Shown piece by piece: positions 17,649 through 25,157 of a stretch of 64,000 nucleotides of DNA. Source of the stretch: an uncultured SAR86 cluster bacterium (GTDB taxonomy: Bacteria > Pseudomonadota > Gammaproteobacteria > Magnimaribacterales > D2472); assembly GCA_902599315.1 (NCBI GenBank), contig CACKEY010000005.1, forward strand, positions 48,837 through 112,836, given 5' to 3'. The position numbers were made by a program, and so were the translations under genes. Position 1 is the stretch's first letter. Each line of letters opens with the position of its first letter. The notes under the pieces are model-generated. The model saw nothing but the letters and a program-made list of their open reading frames with translations, did not search any database and was not told where the DNA came from.

Positions 17649-18357
17649 TGCTTAAATCAGATAAAGATATTTTTTTTTCATATATCGCTTTGCCAACAAT
17701 ACATTCTTGAATTTGTAAGTTTTCTAACTTCGCAAGATCACTCATTGAACTTACGCCTCCAGAGGCAATTAAATTTGACGCAGGAAATAATCGCAAGATC
17801 TGTTCATAGGTTTCAAAACTGGCTCCTTGTAATACGCCATCGAGTGAAATATCTGTAGCAAGGAGATTTTTAAAATAAGAATTATCTGAAATAAAATCAA
17901 ATAATTTAATATTGCTATTATCTTGCCATCCGTGAGTATAAATATAGGGTATGCCATCTAATGAATTAAAATCAACAGCTAAAATTATCTGATCTGGATC
18001 AAAATTTTCTTTGATTTTATCTAAAAATTTTTCTTTAAATATTGCTGTACCAACAATGACTCTTGAGACACCCAATTCAAGCATGTTGTAAACATCTTCA
18101 ACTTCTCTAATGCCTCCGCCAACTTGAATTTTTAGTCCAGATATCTCTAAAAGTTTTTGAATAACTGATCGATTTAATTGATTGCCTGTTTGAGCACCGT
18201 CAAGATCTACAACGTGTAAATAGTTAAAATTGTTTTCTAAAAAAATTTTCGCTTGATTGATCGGATCATTATTGTAATTAGTTACATTATTAAAATTACC
18301 TTTAATTAACCTTACACAGTTTCCATTTTTTAAATCTATAGCGGGTAGGACTCTCAT
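17638..18357 (-). CDS. hisA: ProFAR isomerase HisA
   Basis: TIM-barrel isomerase (239 residues) that opens the ribose of ProFAR to PRFAR in step 4 of histidine synthesis. LPAIDLKNGNCVRLIKGN carries the catalytic Asp near residue 7. VVDLDGA, QVGGGIRE, DISLDGVLQG with the second catalytic Asp, and ASGGVSS are all present. It shares four bases with hisH and 11 with hisF. The low sequence similarity to HisF is as expected for these paralogous half-barrel proteins. Confidence 0.96.
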   Translation of the reverse strand: MRVLPAIDLKNGNCVRLIKGNFNNVTNYNNDPINQAKIFLENNFNYLHVVDLDGAQTGNQLNRSVIQKLLEISGLKIQVGGGIREVEDVYNMLELGVSRVIVGTAIFKEKFLDKIKENFDPDQIILAVDFNSLDGIPYIYTHGWQDNSNIKLFDFISDNSYFKNLLATDISLDGVLQGASFETYEQILRLFPASNLIASGGVSSMSDLAKLENLQIQECIVGKAIYEKKISLSDLSNDY

Positions 18358-18935
18358 GATTTAGTCAAAAAATATTTTAAAAATCTGACGCCTGCTTCTG
18401 CAGATTTTTCTGGATGAAATTGACAGCCTAAAAAATTATCCTTTTGTACGACTGATGAGAAAGCACTACCATAGTCTGAAATTGCTTTAGTGCTATTAAA
18501 TGTTTTAGCGTAATAACTATTAGCGAAGTAGTAATAATCATTTAATTTTTTTAGCTTGGCATCTGAAAACTCCACTTTATTCCATCCCATTTGGGGAACT
18601 TTCAGAAGATTTGATTTGCTAAACAGATCAATATTTTCTTCAAATATTCCTAGGCATTTAGTATTACCCTCAGCTGAGTAATTAAACAAAATCTGCATTC
18701 CAATACAAATACCTAAAACGGGTTGTTTTAGTTGAGTTATTACATTATTTAAATTTTTTGATTCTAGATGTTTCATTACATTCTGTGCCGAGCCGACTCC
18801 AGGCAATATTACATACTGTGCTTTGATAATTTCATCACTATTATCGGTAATCACATAAGGAATTTTCAGTCTCTCAATTGATGTAGCTACCGAACGAAGG
18901 TTTGCACCACCGCAATCAACTATCGCGACACTCAC
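18354..18935 (-). CDS. hisH: Imidazole glycerol phosphate synthase, glutaminase subunit HisH
   Basis: Class I glutamine amidotransferase subunit (193 residues) that feeds ammonia to HisF. It begins SVAIVDCGGANLRSVATSIERL and has the LPGVGSAQNVM oxyanion region. The nucleophilic Cys is in LGICIGMQIL, and the His and Glu are in QFHPEKS near the C-terminus. It overlaps the end of hisDB by four bases and hisA by four bases. Confidence 0.96.
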   Translation of the reverse strand: MSVAIVDCGGANLRSVATSIERLKIPYVITDNSDEIIKAQYVILPGVGSAQNVMKHLESKNLNNVITQLKQPVLGICIGMQILFNYSAEGNTKCLGIFEENIDLFSKSNLLKVPQMGWNKVEFSDAKLKKLNDYYYFANSYYAKTFNSTKAISDYGSAFSSVVQKDNFLGCQFHPEKSAEAGVRFLKYFLTKS

Positions 18936-20803
18936 ATCAATCCTTTTGTTGATGATGTTTGATTGGTTTCAATAACTATTGCTGATCGAAGACATCTAGC
19001 AAATGTTTTAAATGTAGCCTCTAATAAGTGATGTGAATTGCTGCCAATGGTATCAATGTGACAAGTAAAAGCAGCAGAATTTATCAAAGAAATAAAGAAA
19101 TGTTCAAACATTTCTGTTGGGAAATCACCAACTCTTTCTCTAAGATCAGAGCATTTAAAATTTAAAAATCTTCTGGTGCATAGATCAATACTTACATTGC
19201 ATTTTACTTCATCCATAACCAGGATTTCACTCGAAGCATAACGTGATATACCCTTTCTTTCTTGTAATGCTTTATTAATTGCTGAGCCTAAAGTAATTGC
19301 GATATCTTCAATTGTATGATGTTCATCGATTTCTAGATCTCCCAAGCAAGAAATATTGAGATCAATTGATCCATGTTTAGAAAATTGTTCGAGCAGATGA
19401 TCTAAATATTTTAATCCTGTATCAATATTGTATTGTCCGGTTCCATCGAGATTTAAATTGATATATATGCTTGTTTCATTGGTTTTTCTAATCTCGGATG
19501 AAATTCTTGATCGCGATTTAGTAACTGCAAGTTTTTCTCTGATTTCTACAGCCCTTGCATGAGCATCAAGCGATTCAGCATTAGCCATAGTAATAACAGT
19601 ATCTTTTAAATTTAAAAAACCCTCAGACGATGCTGTTTGCACGTTTATCTGTTTTCCAAAATCTTTTACTCCTAATCCAGAAAATACTTTAGCCATACCA
19701 TTTGTTGGAAGCACGTGATTGGACCCTGAAGAATAATCGCCAAAAGACTCTGGACTTAATGAGCCACAAAATATAGAACCTGCATTATAAATTCCTGATA
19801 AAAACTTTGAGTAATCGTCATCTAGAAGAATTAAGTGCTCAGGAGCGCATTCATTAATCATACAAATGCTATCAACCTTCGATCTTGTTTTAATTAACTG
19901 AAGATTTAACAAACTTTTTTCCAAAATACTTTTTCTTGAAAGTGAAGAAAGTTGAATATTTATTTCTTTTTTAATCTTTTTAAGTAAATTTAAATTGTTT
20001 GAAAGTACAAATGCCTTAGAAGCAGCATCATGTTCAAGTTGAGACAAAACATCAGCTGCAACCAGCCCAGCTTTTGTCTCATCGTCAGAAACAACCATGA
20101 CTTCGCTTGGGCCCGCAGGTAAATCTATTGCAACATCTTCAGAACATATTTTTTTAGCAATATTTACATAAGAATTACCTGGACCAAAAATTTTATCTAC
20201 CTTAGGAATAACCGTTGTTCCATATGCCATCGCAAATATAGCTTGAGCACCACCGACTTTATATATTGAATCAATTCCAAATAATTTAGCAATCCACAAG
20301 ATTTCCGGAGCTATAGAACCAGATTTTAATGGGGGAGTGCATACAACTATATTTTTACATCCCGCAACTTTGGCAGGTATAAGTTGCATAAGAAAAGACG
20401 ATATTAATGGTGCTGAGCCACCTGGAACATATAGACCCACTGTCTCAATAGATCTAAATTCTTTCCAAAGAGTGATTCCTTTGGTGGTTTCGATTGATGA
20501 AGAGCTTAAATTTTTTCTTTCTTCTTCACAAATTAATTTGATATTATTTGAAGAATCTAGAATAGCTTTCTTTAAATCATCTGAAACAGAATTTTCAGAT
20601 TTATTTATTTCTGCAGCTCTAACTTTAAAAGATTTTATATTTGGAAGCTTTAACTCATCATTAATTATGTTAAAGGCCTTAGTACCATTTTTGATAATTA
20701 AATCTTTATATCTAAAGGCTGTGTTTTCAATATCCTTAGAATTGATCGTAGAAGATTTCCAATTAATAGGTAATTTTGATTTTGATCTATTTATTAACTT
20801 CAT
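18932..20803 (-). CDS. hisDB: HisD-HisB fusion: histidinol dehydrogenase / imidazoleglycerol-phosphate dehydratase
   Basis: A single uninterrupted 623-codon frame joins two histidine enzymes. Residues 1-~430 are full-length HisD (last two steps, NAD-dependent). They show FGPGNSYVN, the zinc-binding Gln and His of LSQLEHDAAS, the catalytic Glu-His pair in APEHLILLD, GDYSSGSNHVLPT, and SLDAHARAVEIRE. Residues 432-623 are a full-length HisB dehydratase domain (step 7): RKTNETSIYINLNLDGTG, LDHLLEQFSKHG, the two metal motifs EHHTIED and SHHLLEATFK, and DLRERVGDFPTEMFEHF. In E. coli the dehydratase is fused to histidinol-phosphate phosphatase instead, and that domain is absent here. The junction has almost no linker. 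It abuts hisG with no gap and overlaps hisH by 4 bp. Confidence 0.95.
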   Translation of the reverse strand: MKLINRSKSKLPINWKSSTINSKDIENTAFRYKDLIIKNGTKAFNIINDELKLPNIKSFKVRAAEINKSENSVSDDLKKAILDSSNNIKLICEEERKNLSSSSIETTKGITLWKEFRSIETVGLYVPGGSAPLISSFLMQLIPAKVAGCKNIVVCTPPLKSGSIAPEILWIAKLFGIDSIYKVGGAQAIFAMAYGTTVIPKVDKIFGPGNSYVNIAKKICSEDVAIDLPAGPSEVMVVSDDETKAGLVAADVLSQLEHDAASKAFVLSNNLNLLKKIKKEINIQLSSLSRKSILEKSLLNLQLIKTRSKVDSICMINECAPEHLILLDDDYSKFLSGIYNAGSIFCGSLSPESFGDYSSGSNHVLPTNGMAKVFSGLGVKDFGKQINVQTASSEGFLNLKDTVITMANAESLDAHARAVEIREKLAVTKSRSRISSEIRKTNETSIYINLNLDGTGQYNIDTGLKYLDHLLEQFSKHGSIDLNISCLGDLEIDEHHTIEDIAITLGSAINKALQERKGISRYASSEILVMDEVKCNVSIDLCTRRFLNFKCSDLRERVGDFPTEMFEHFFISLINSAAFTCHIDTIGSNSHHLLEATFKTFARCLRSAIVIETNQTSSTKGLM

Positions 20804-21670
20804 TTAATTTAAAATTTTTTCAACGGGCATCACAAGTATTGAGGATGCTCCATTGGACTTTAATTTTTCCATTGTTTCCCAGAAAACTGGCTCACTGCAT
20901 AGCGCATGAATTGCCACTTTATTTTTTTCCTGCAAAGGAATAATGGTTGGTGAATCAGCTCCAGGAAGTAACTTGCATATTTTGTTTACTGAATTAGTAC
21001 TTGCATTCAACATTACATATTTACTCTCTGCAGCATTAATAACACCCTCAAATCTTCTAACAAGATCAATAATAGTCTTATCCTTAAGATTCTTTAGACT
21101 ACTAGATGAAATAAGAACGGCCTCCGAATCCATTAATATTTTAAATTCAGTTAAATTATTAGCTTCTAATGTTGCCCCGGAAGAAACAAGATCACATATG
21201 CAATCGGCAATACCTATATATGGAGTAAGTTCAACTGAACCATTAATTTTAATGAGTTCAGCATTGATAGACTCTTTCTTAAGAAATTTTTTAACTAGTC
21301 CTGGATAGGACGTAGCTATTACTTTGTTATTCAATGATTTGATCTTAGAGGTAAGAGGTTTTGCAAAAGCCAATCTGCATTTTGAAAATCCTAGATTTAA
21401 TACTGATTTGGCTGAAATCTTTCGACTATTTGCAGCTTGTTCTGCAAGAACATTTTTTCCAACAATACCAAGATCCGCAACCCCCTTTGAGACTAGTGAG
21501 GGGATATCATCATCTCTAACTAGCAATATATCTATATTCATATTTGAAGAACGAGCTAAAAGTTTTCCACCACTGGTACTAAAGTTAATACCAGATTTAA
21601 TTAAAAGTTCCTTGCTGCTTTCGAATAATCTACCCTTTCGCTGAATTGCAATTGTAATTTTTTTTGCCAT
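20804..21670 (-). CDS. hisG: ATP phosphoribosyltransferase HisG (long form)
   Basis: First and committed enzyme of histidine synthesis, condensing ATP and PRPP. At 288 residues it is the long, HisZ-independent form with a C-terminal ACT-like regulatory domain, so histidine feedback inhibition is expected. It has IAIQRKGRLFESSKELL, VRDDDIPSLVSKGVADLGIVGKN, and the PRPP loop ADCICDLVSSGATLEAN. It starts two bases after the stop of the TrpR-family gene, so the regulator and the enzymes share one transcript. Confidence 0.96.
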   Translation of the reverse strand: MAKKITIAIQRKGRLFESSKELLIKSGINFSTSGGKLLARSSNMNIDILLVRDDDIPSLVSKGVADLGIVGKNVLAEQAANSRKISAKSVLNLGFSKCRLAFAKPLTSKIKSLNNKVIATSYPGLVKKFLKKESINAELIKINGSVELTPYIGIADCICDLVSSGATLEANNLTEFKILMDSEAVLISSSSLKNLKDKTIIDLVRRFEGVINAAESKYVMLNASTNSVNKICKLLPGADSPTIIPLQEKNKVAIHALCSEPVFWETMEKLKSNGASSILVMPVEKILN

Positions 21671-21672
21671 TT

Positions 21673-21930
21673 TTAATCCTGCTTTAATAAACTCAAATAT
21701 CCCTTGTTGGATTCTTTAAAAAGAAATCGAGCCACTCTTGTTACCGTTGCTGTTGAGGTGTTTAATTTTGATGCTATATCTCTATATGTTGAGTCGCCTT
21801 TGTACAAAAGTTGAGCAACTTCCCATCTTTCTTTCATAGCTTCAATTTCTGCTGGAGTACATAAATCTTTTAAAAAATTATCTATGTCTTTATCAGAATT
21901 TAAGTTTTTTAGTGCCGTTGATAATTTCAT
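21673..21930 (-). CDS. TrpR/YerC-family transcriptional regulator, probable histidine operon repressor
   Basis: An 85-residue protein of the TrpR superfamily (YerC/YecD type). FLKDLCTPAEIEAMKERWEVAQLLYKG matches the helical core, and STYRDIASKLNTSTATVTRVARFL is the helix-turn-helix. TrpR itself senses tryptophan. This protein is the first gene of a histidine operon, two bases before hisG, so a role as a histidine-responsive repressor of its own operon is the best inference. A nearly perfect 20-bp palindrome lies 15 bases upstream of its start codon. The ligand is not readable from sequence. Confidence 0.85.
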   Translation of the reverse strand: MKLSTALKNLNSDKDIDNFLKDLCTPAEIEAMKERWEVAQLLYKGDSTYRDIASKLNTSTATVTRVARFLFKESNKGYLSLLKQD

Positions 21931-21945
21931 GACGACAAGTTTATA

Positions 21946-21965
21946 TGTTTTAGCATGTTAAAACA
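21946..21965. promoter_or_regulatory. Candidate operator of the histidine operon (20-bp palindrome)
   Basis: TGTTTTAGCATGTTAAAACA is symmetric at nine of ten base pairs per half-site. On the operon strand it overlaps plausible promoter elements: TTGTTT then 16 bp then TAAAAC, or TTGTTT then 15 bp then TATAAA. It ends 15 bases before the ATG of the TrpR-family gene. Position and symmetry fit binding by a dimeric repressor that would block RNA polymerase. Binding by the adjacent regulator is inferred. Confidence 0.55.
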
Positions 21966-22035
21966 AGAAAACAAACACATTTTTTTTAAATTACTAAAAT
22001 GAGTTAAAATTATTTAAAAATAAACTTAATTCACA

Positions 22036-22920
22036 TTGCGTAAAAATAAACCAAAATACTTATTCATCGGTCTTGGGACAATGGGATATTCAATGTCAGG
22101 TCATTTATCCAAAGACCCTAATATAGATCTTTATGTTTTTAACAGATCAAATCGAGTAACAAAAAGATGGTTAAAAGATTTTAATGGCTTGGAGTTTGAA
22201 TTGTCTAAAGACAGTAAGAATAAATTTAACGGCCTTATTACATGCTTAAAAGATGATTCGTCGATAGTTGAGGTTTTAATTAAAAATAATTTTATTGGAT
22301 TGCTAAAATCTAATGCATTTGTAATTGATCATTCAACTACTTCTCTGCAACTAATCCAAAATATCTCATCAAACAAAAAATTTATTTCAAACAATATTTC
22401 TTTTTTTGATGCCCCTGTAAGTGGAGGAGAGGTTGGTGCTATCAATGGAACTCTTTCGATAATGTATGGAGGACCTAATAAAAAGATCTCAATTATAGAA
22501 AGCATCATGCAATCTTATTCAAATAAAATTACAAAAATCGGCCCTAGTGGGCATGGGCAATTAACAAAAATGGTTAATCAATTATGTATTGCTGGACTGC
22601 TTCAAGGATTGTCTGAGGGAGTTGCATTAGGTAAATCATCTAATCTAAATATGACAAAAGTACTTGAGGCTATATCTGGAGGTGCAGCTCAGTCATGGCA
22701 AATGGACAATCGCTTTAAATCGATGGTTGATAATAAGTTTGATTTCGGATTCGCTGTAGATTTAATGATCAAAGATTTAAAAATTGCGCTAGAACAGGCA
22801 AATTTAAATAACTTAGATCTTAAAACAACTAAATCTGTATTAAAAAACTATAAAAAATTGTCTCACGATAAAAATGGAGATCTTGACACATCAAGTCTAG
22901 TTAAATTATTTAATGTATAA
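22036..22920 (+). CDS. NAD(P)-dependent beta-hydroxyacid dehydrogenase (3-hydroxyisobutyrate / tartronate-semialdehyde reductase family)
   Basis: Soluble dehydrogenase of 294 residues with an N-terminal Rossmann domain (FIGLGTMGYSMSGHL). The family signature is FFDAPVSGGEVGAINGTLSIMYGG, and the catalytic Lys lies in GHGQLTKMVNQLCIAG. The all-alpha C-terminal domain starts near residue 165. The substrate among hydroxyisobutyrate, glycerate and related acids cannot be told. The only start near the first beta strand is TTG at 22036. The gene is transcribed away from the histidine operon across a 105-bp spacer and ends at a strong terminator. An MmsA-type dehydrogenase elsewhere in the window would fit valine catabolism, but the two are not linked. 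Confidence 0.85.
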   Translation: MRKNKPKYLFIGLGTMGYSMSGHLSKDPNIDLYVFNRSNRVTKRWLKDFNGLEFELSKDSKNKFNGLITCLKDDSSIVEVLIKNNFIGLLKSNAFVIDHSTTSLQLIQNISSNKKFISNNISFFDAPVSGGEVGAINGTLSIMYGGPNKKISIIESIMQSYSNKITKIGPSGHGQLTKMVNQLCIAGLLQGLSEGVALGKSSNLNMTKVLEAISGGAAQSWQMDNRFKSMVDNKFDFGFAVDLMIKDLKIALEQANLNNLDLKTTKSVLKNYKKLSHDKNGDLDTSSLVKLFNV

Positions 22921-22921
22921 A

Positions 22922-22944
22922 AAAGCCTGCTATTAGCAGGCTTT
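22922..22944. terminator. Bidirectional intrinsic terminator
   Basis: Perfect inverted repeat AAAGCCTGC / GCAGGCTTT with a TATTA loop, flanked by an A-tract on the left and T-rich sequence on the right. It lies in the 42-bp gap between two convergent genes and can stop transcription from both sides. It is the only clear terminator at a convergent junction in the window. Confidence 0.88.
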
Positions 22945-22962
22945 AATTTAATTAATTTTATA

Positions 22963-23364
22963 TTAATCAGCAGGATTGAACCAAAGTGGAGCCAAGGCTA
23001 TTAATAATCCTGTCACACCCACCAACATCATAATTGGATTAGGCATTCCGGTAGCTTCAGTTCCAAAATATTCAATATAGCCCAATGCCATTGGCGATAA
23101 CTCTACACCTGTATCACCAAGCATCTCAAATGCCTTACCAAATCCTGAGTAGGTGGACATTACTGTTGAGCCAATAGTCCAGTTCCCCATAAATACACCT
23201 AATGCAAAAAGCGAGCAAATAATCTTACCAATCATATTTAAACCTTTTTCAGCTGCAACTGATGAAAAGCGAGCTGCAATCCATATAGATACAATGGTTG
23301 ATAAAAAAAATGCTGCATTGGCTATTCTAGCAGTATGCAATGATGCCCAAATTTCTCCTTCCAT
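22963..23364 (-). CDS. Small multi-pass membrane protein of unknown function
   Basis: A 133-residue protein I do not recognise. The start is the ATG at 23364, set by a GGAG Shine-Dalgarno at 23371-23374 with 6-nt spacing; a TTG four codons upstream is possible but less likely. There are at least three hydrophobic segments, around residues 10-32, 42-62 and 108-127. A region rich in small and polar residues (TIGSTVMSTYSGFGKAFEML) precedes an acidic stretch, and the protein ends LAPLWFNPAD. HTARIANAAFF loosely recalls MAPEG proteins, but the match is too weak to use. It is divergent from the secreted TPR operon and converges on the hydroxyacid dehydrogenase. Confidence 0.75.
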   Translation of the reverse strand: MEGEIWASLHTARIANAAFFLSTIVSIWIAARFSSVAAEKGLNMIGKIICSLFALGVFMGNWTIGSTVMSTYSGFGKAFEMLGDTGVELSPMALGYIEYFGTEATGMPNPIMMLVGVTGLLIALAPLWFNPAD

Positions 23365-23377
23365 AATTTTCTCCAAA

Positions 23378-23409
23378 ATTTAAACCTTTTAATTAAGGTA
23401 TGTTTAAAT
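23378..23409. repeat. Inverted repeat in a divergent promoter region
   Basis: ATTTAAAC (23378-23385) and GTTTAAAT (23402-23409) are perfect 8-bp arms. A second, nested pair, ACCTT/AAGGT, lies inside (23384-23388 and 23395-23399). The element is just upstream of the Shine-Dalgarno of the small membrane protein gene and about 80 bp before the TPR lipoprotein gene. A regulator site is possible. AT-rich sequence also makes such repeats by chance. Confidence 0.35.
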
Positions 23410-23486
23410 AATACACTATTTTGTAACTTTAAATTAATAGTATTAGGGCATAATAAATTGATTAATATAGGCCTAAGGATAGAAAT

Positions 23487-25154
23487 ATGTTTAAAAAAAG
23501 TTTTTTACTAATTGTTATTTTTTTTCAGTTTTTAGCAAGTTGTTCGGATTTATCTGAGGAAAATTTAATTGAACAATCTGGAGCTCCATTGCTTAAAGGG
23601 TTAGGTACTCATACTCATCCAATATCATCAGACGTTGAGGGAGTTCAGCGTTATTTTGATCAAGGAATGATAATGGCATTTGCATTTAATCATGCTGAAT
23701 CCATAAGAAGCTTTAAAGCAGCGCAAAACTTAGATCCAAACTGTGCAATGTGCTATTGGGGAGAGGCATTGGCGCTGGGACCAAATATAAATGTAAATAG
23801 TGATGGGAGAGTTATTATGTCTCCTCAAAATAGAGTTGCTGCATTTAAGGCAATTAACAAAGCAATCGCATTATCTGACTTAGTTTCCAAAAAAGAACAA
23901 GCATATATATCGGCATTATCTGTCAGATATGATGGCAATCCTGAATCAAACCGAGTGCCATTAGATCTTGCATATGCTGACGCAATGGAGGATCTATCAA
24001 AGAATTATCCAGATGATCATGATGCTGCGTCATTGTTTGCAGAAGCTTTAATGAATACTATGCCATGGAATTATTGGGCTGAAGACGGAGATCCCAAGCC
24101 TGATACTGTAAAGGTTATTGATAGCTTAGAAACTGTTTTAGAAAAAAATCCAGACCATCCTCTTGCTATACATTTATATATTCATGCGGTTGAAGCATCT
24201 TCGAATCCCGGAAGAGCAGAGGGACCTGCTGATAGATTAGGAAAACTAGTTCCCGGAGCAGGGCATCTTGTTCATATGCCAGCGCATATTTACTGGCGTA
24301 TTGGAAGATATCATGATGCATCGCTCGTTAATATTGAAGCTGCAAAGGTTGATGAAGACTATATTGCCCAATGTAATGCACAAGGTTTTTATCCCGCATT
24401 ATACTATCCGCATAATGTTCATTTTTTATGGGCTGCATCAACTATGGAAGGTCGGAGTGCTTTATCAATAGAGTCGGCAATAAAAGTTTCTAAATATGTT
24501 CGTATTGAACAAATTAAACAAATACCTTTTTTAGAGTTTTTCCATACAATCCCTTTACTCTCTTACGTAAGGTTTGCTAAGTGGGACGAAATTTTGGCGT
24601 ATGAAAGACCAATTGAGGAATTTAAATTTTCTTTAGGTTTATATCACTACGCTAGAAGTATTGCTTTTGCGTCTTTAGGTGAAATTGATAAAGCTATTAA
24701 TGAACAAAAAAAAATATTACCTCTAAAAGATGCTCCAGAGCTCAAAGTTATAATAAAAGCTGGCCAACCATCAGACAAATTACTTGAAATTGCAAATCAT
24801 CTTGCATTAGGTCAAATTGAATTGGCAAGCATGAATTTAGATGCATCAATAATGCATTTTAAAATGGCAGTTAATGTTCAAGATGCTCTACCTTATAGGG
24901 AACCTGAATTTTGGTATTATCCAACCAGGCAGTCACTAGGACATGCTTTGCTTATTAACGAAGATTTCAATGAAGCTGTAAATGTGTTTAACCAAGATTT
25001 AAAGTCGTATCCAAGAAACGGTTGGTCTTATTATGGGCTTTTTAAAGCTCATAAAGCTCTTGGTAATATCCAATTATCTAATGAAGCTTTGGCGAAGCAT
25101 CAAAAAATTTGGCAGATGTCAGATGTCCAACTTAAATCATCTATAATTTATTAA
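23487..25154 (+). CDS. Outer-envelope TPR lipoprotein
   Basis: A 555-residue predicted lipoprotein. The signal peptide ends in the lipobox LASC with Cys19. The mature protein carries tetratricopeptide-like helices, first in FNHAESIRSFKAAQNLDPNCAMCYWGEALALGPN and again toward the C-terminus (SLGHALLINEDFNEAVNVFNQDL and YYGLFKAHKALGNI). The GLGTHTHPISSD segment after the signal and the CAMC pair are characteristic of a widespread uncharacterised TPR family. No catalytic motif is evident; a binding or scaffold role in the periplasm is inferred. It is the first gene of a three-gene operon with an exported cyclase-family protein and an exported metallo-beta-lactamase-fold hydrolase. Confidence 0.82.
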   Translation: MFKKSFLLIVIFFQFLASCSDLSEENLIEQSGAPLLKGLGTHTHPISSDVEGVQRYFDQGMIMAFAFNHAESIRSFKAAQNLDPNCAMCYWGEALALGPNINVNSDGRVIMSPQNRVAAFKAINKAIALSDLVSKKEQAYISALSVRYDGNPESNRVPLDLAYADAMEDLSKNYPDDHDAASLFAEALMNTMPWNYWAEDGDPKPDTVKVIDSLETVLEKNPDHPLAIHLYIHAVEASSNPGRAEGPADRLGKLVPGAGHLVHMPAHIYWRIGRYHDASLVNIEAAKVDEDYIAQCNAQGFYPALYYPHNVHFLWAASTMEGRSALSIESAIKVSKYVRIEQIKQIPFLEFFHTIPLLSYVRFAKWDEILAYERPIEEFKFSLGLYHYARSIAFASLGEIDKAINEQKKILPLKDAPELKVIIKAGQPSDKLLEIANHLALGQIELASMNLDASIMHFKMAVNVQDALPYREPEFWYYPTRQSLGHALLINEDFNEAVNVFNQDLKSYPRNGWSYYGLFKAHKALGNIQLSNEALAKHQKIWQMSDVQLKSSIIY

Positions 25155-25157
25155 ATT

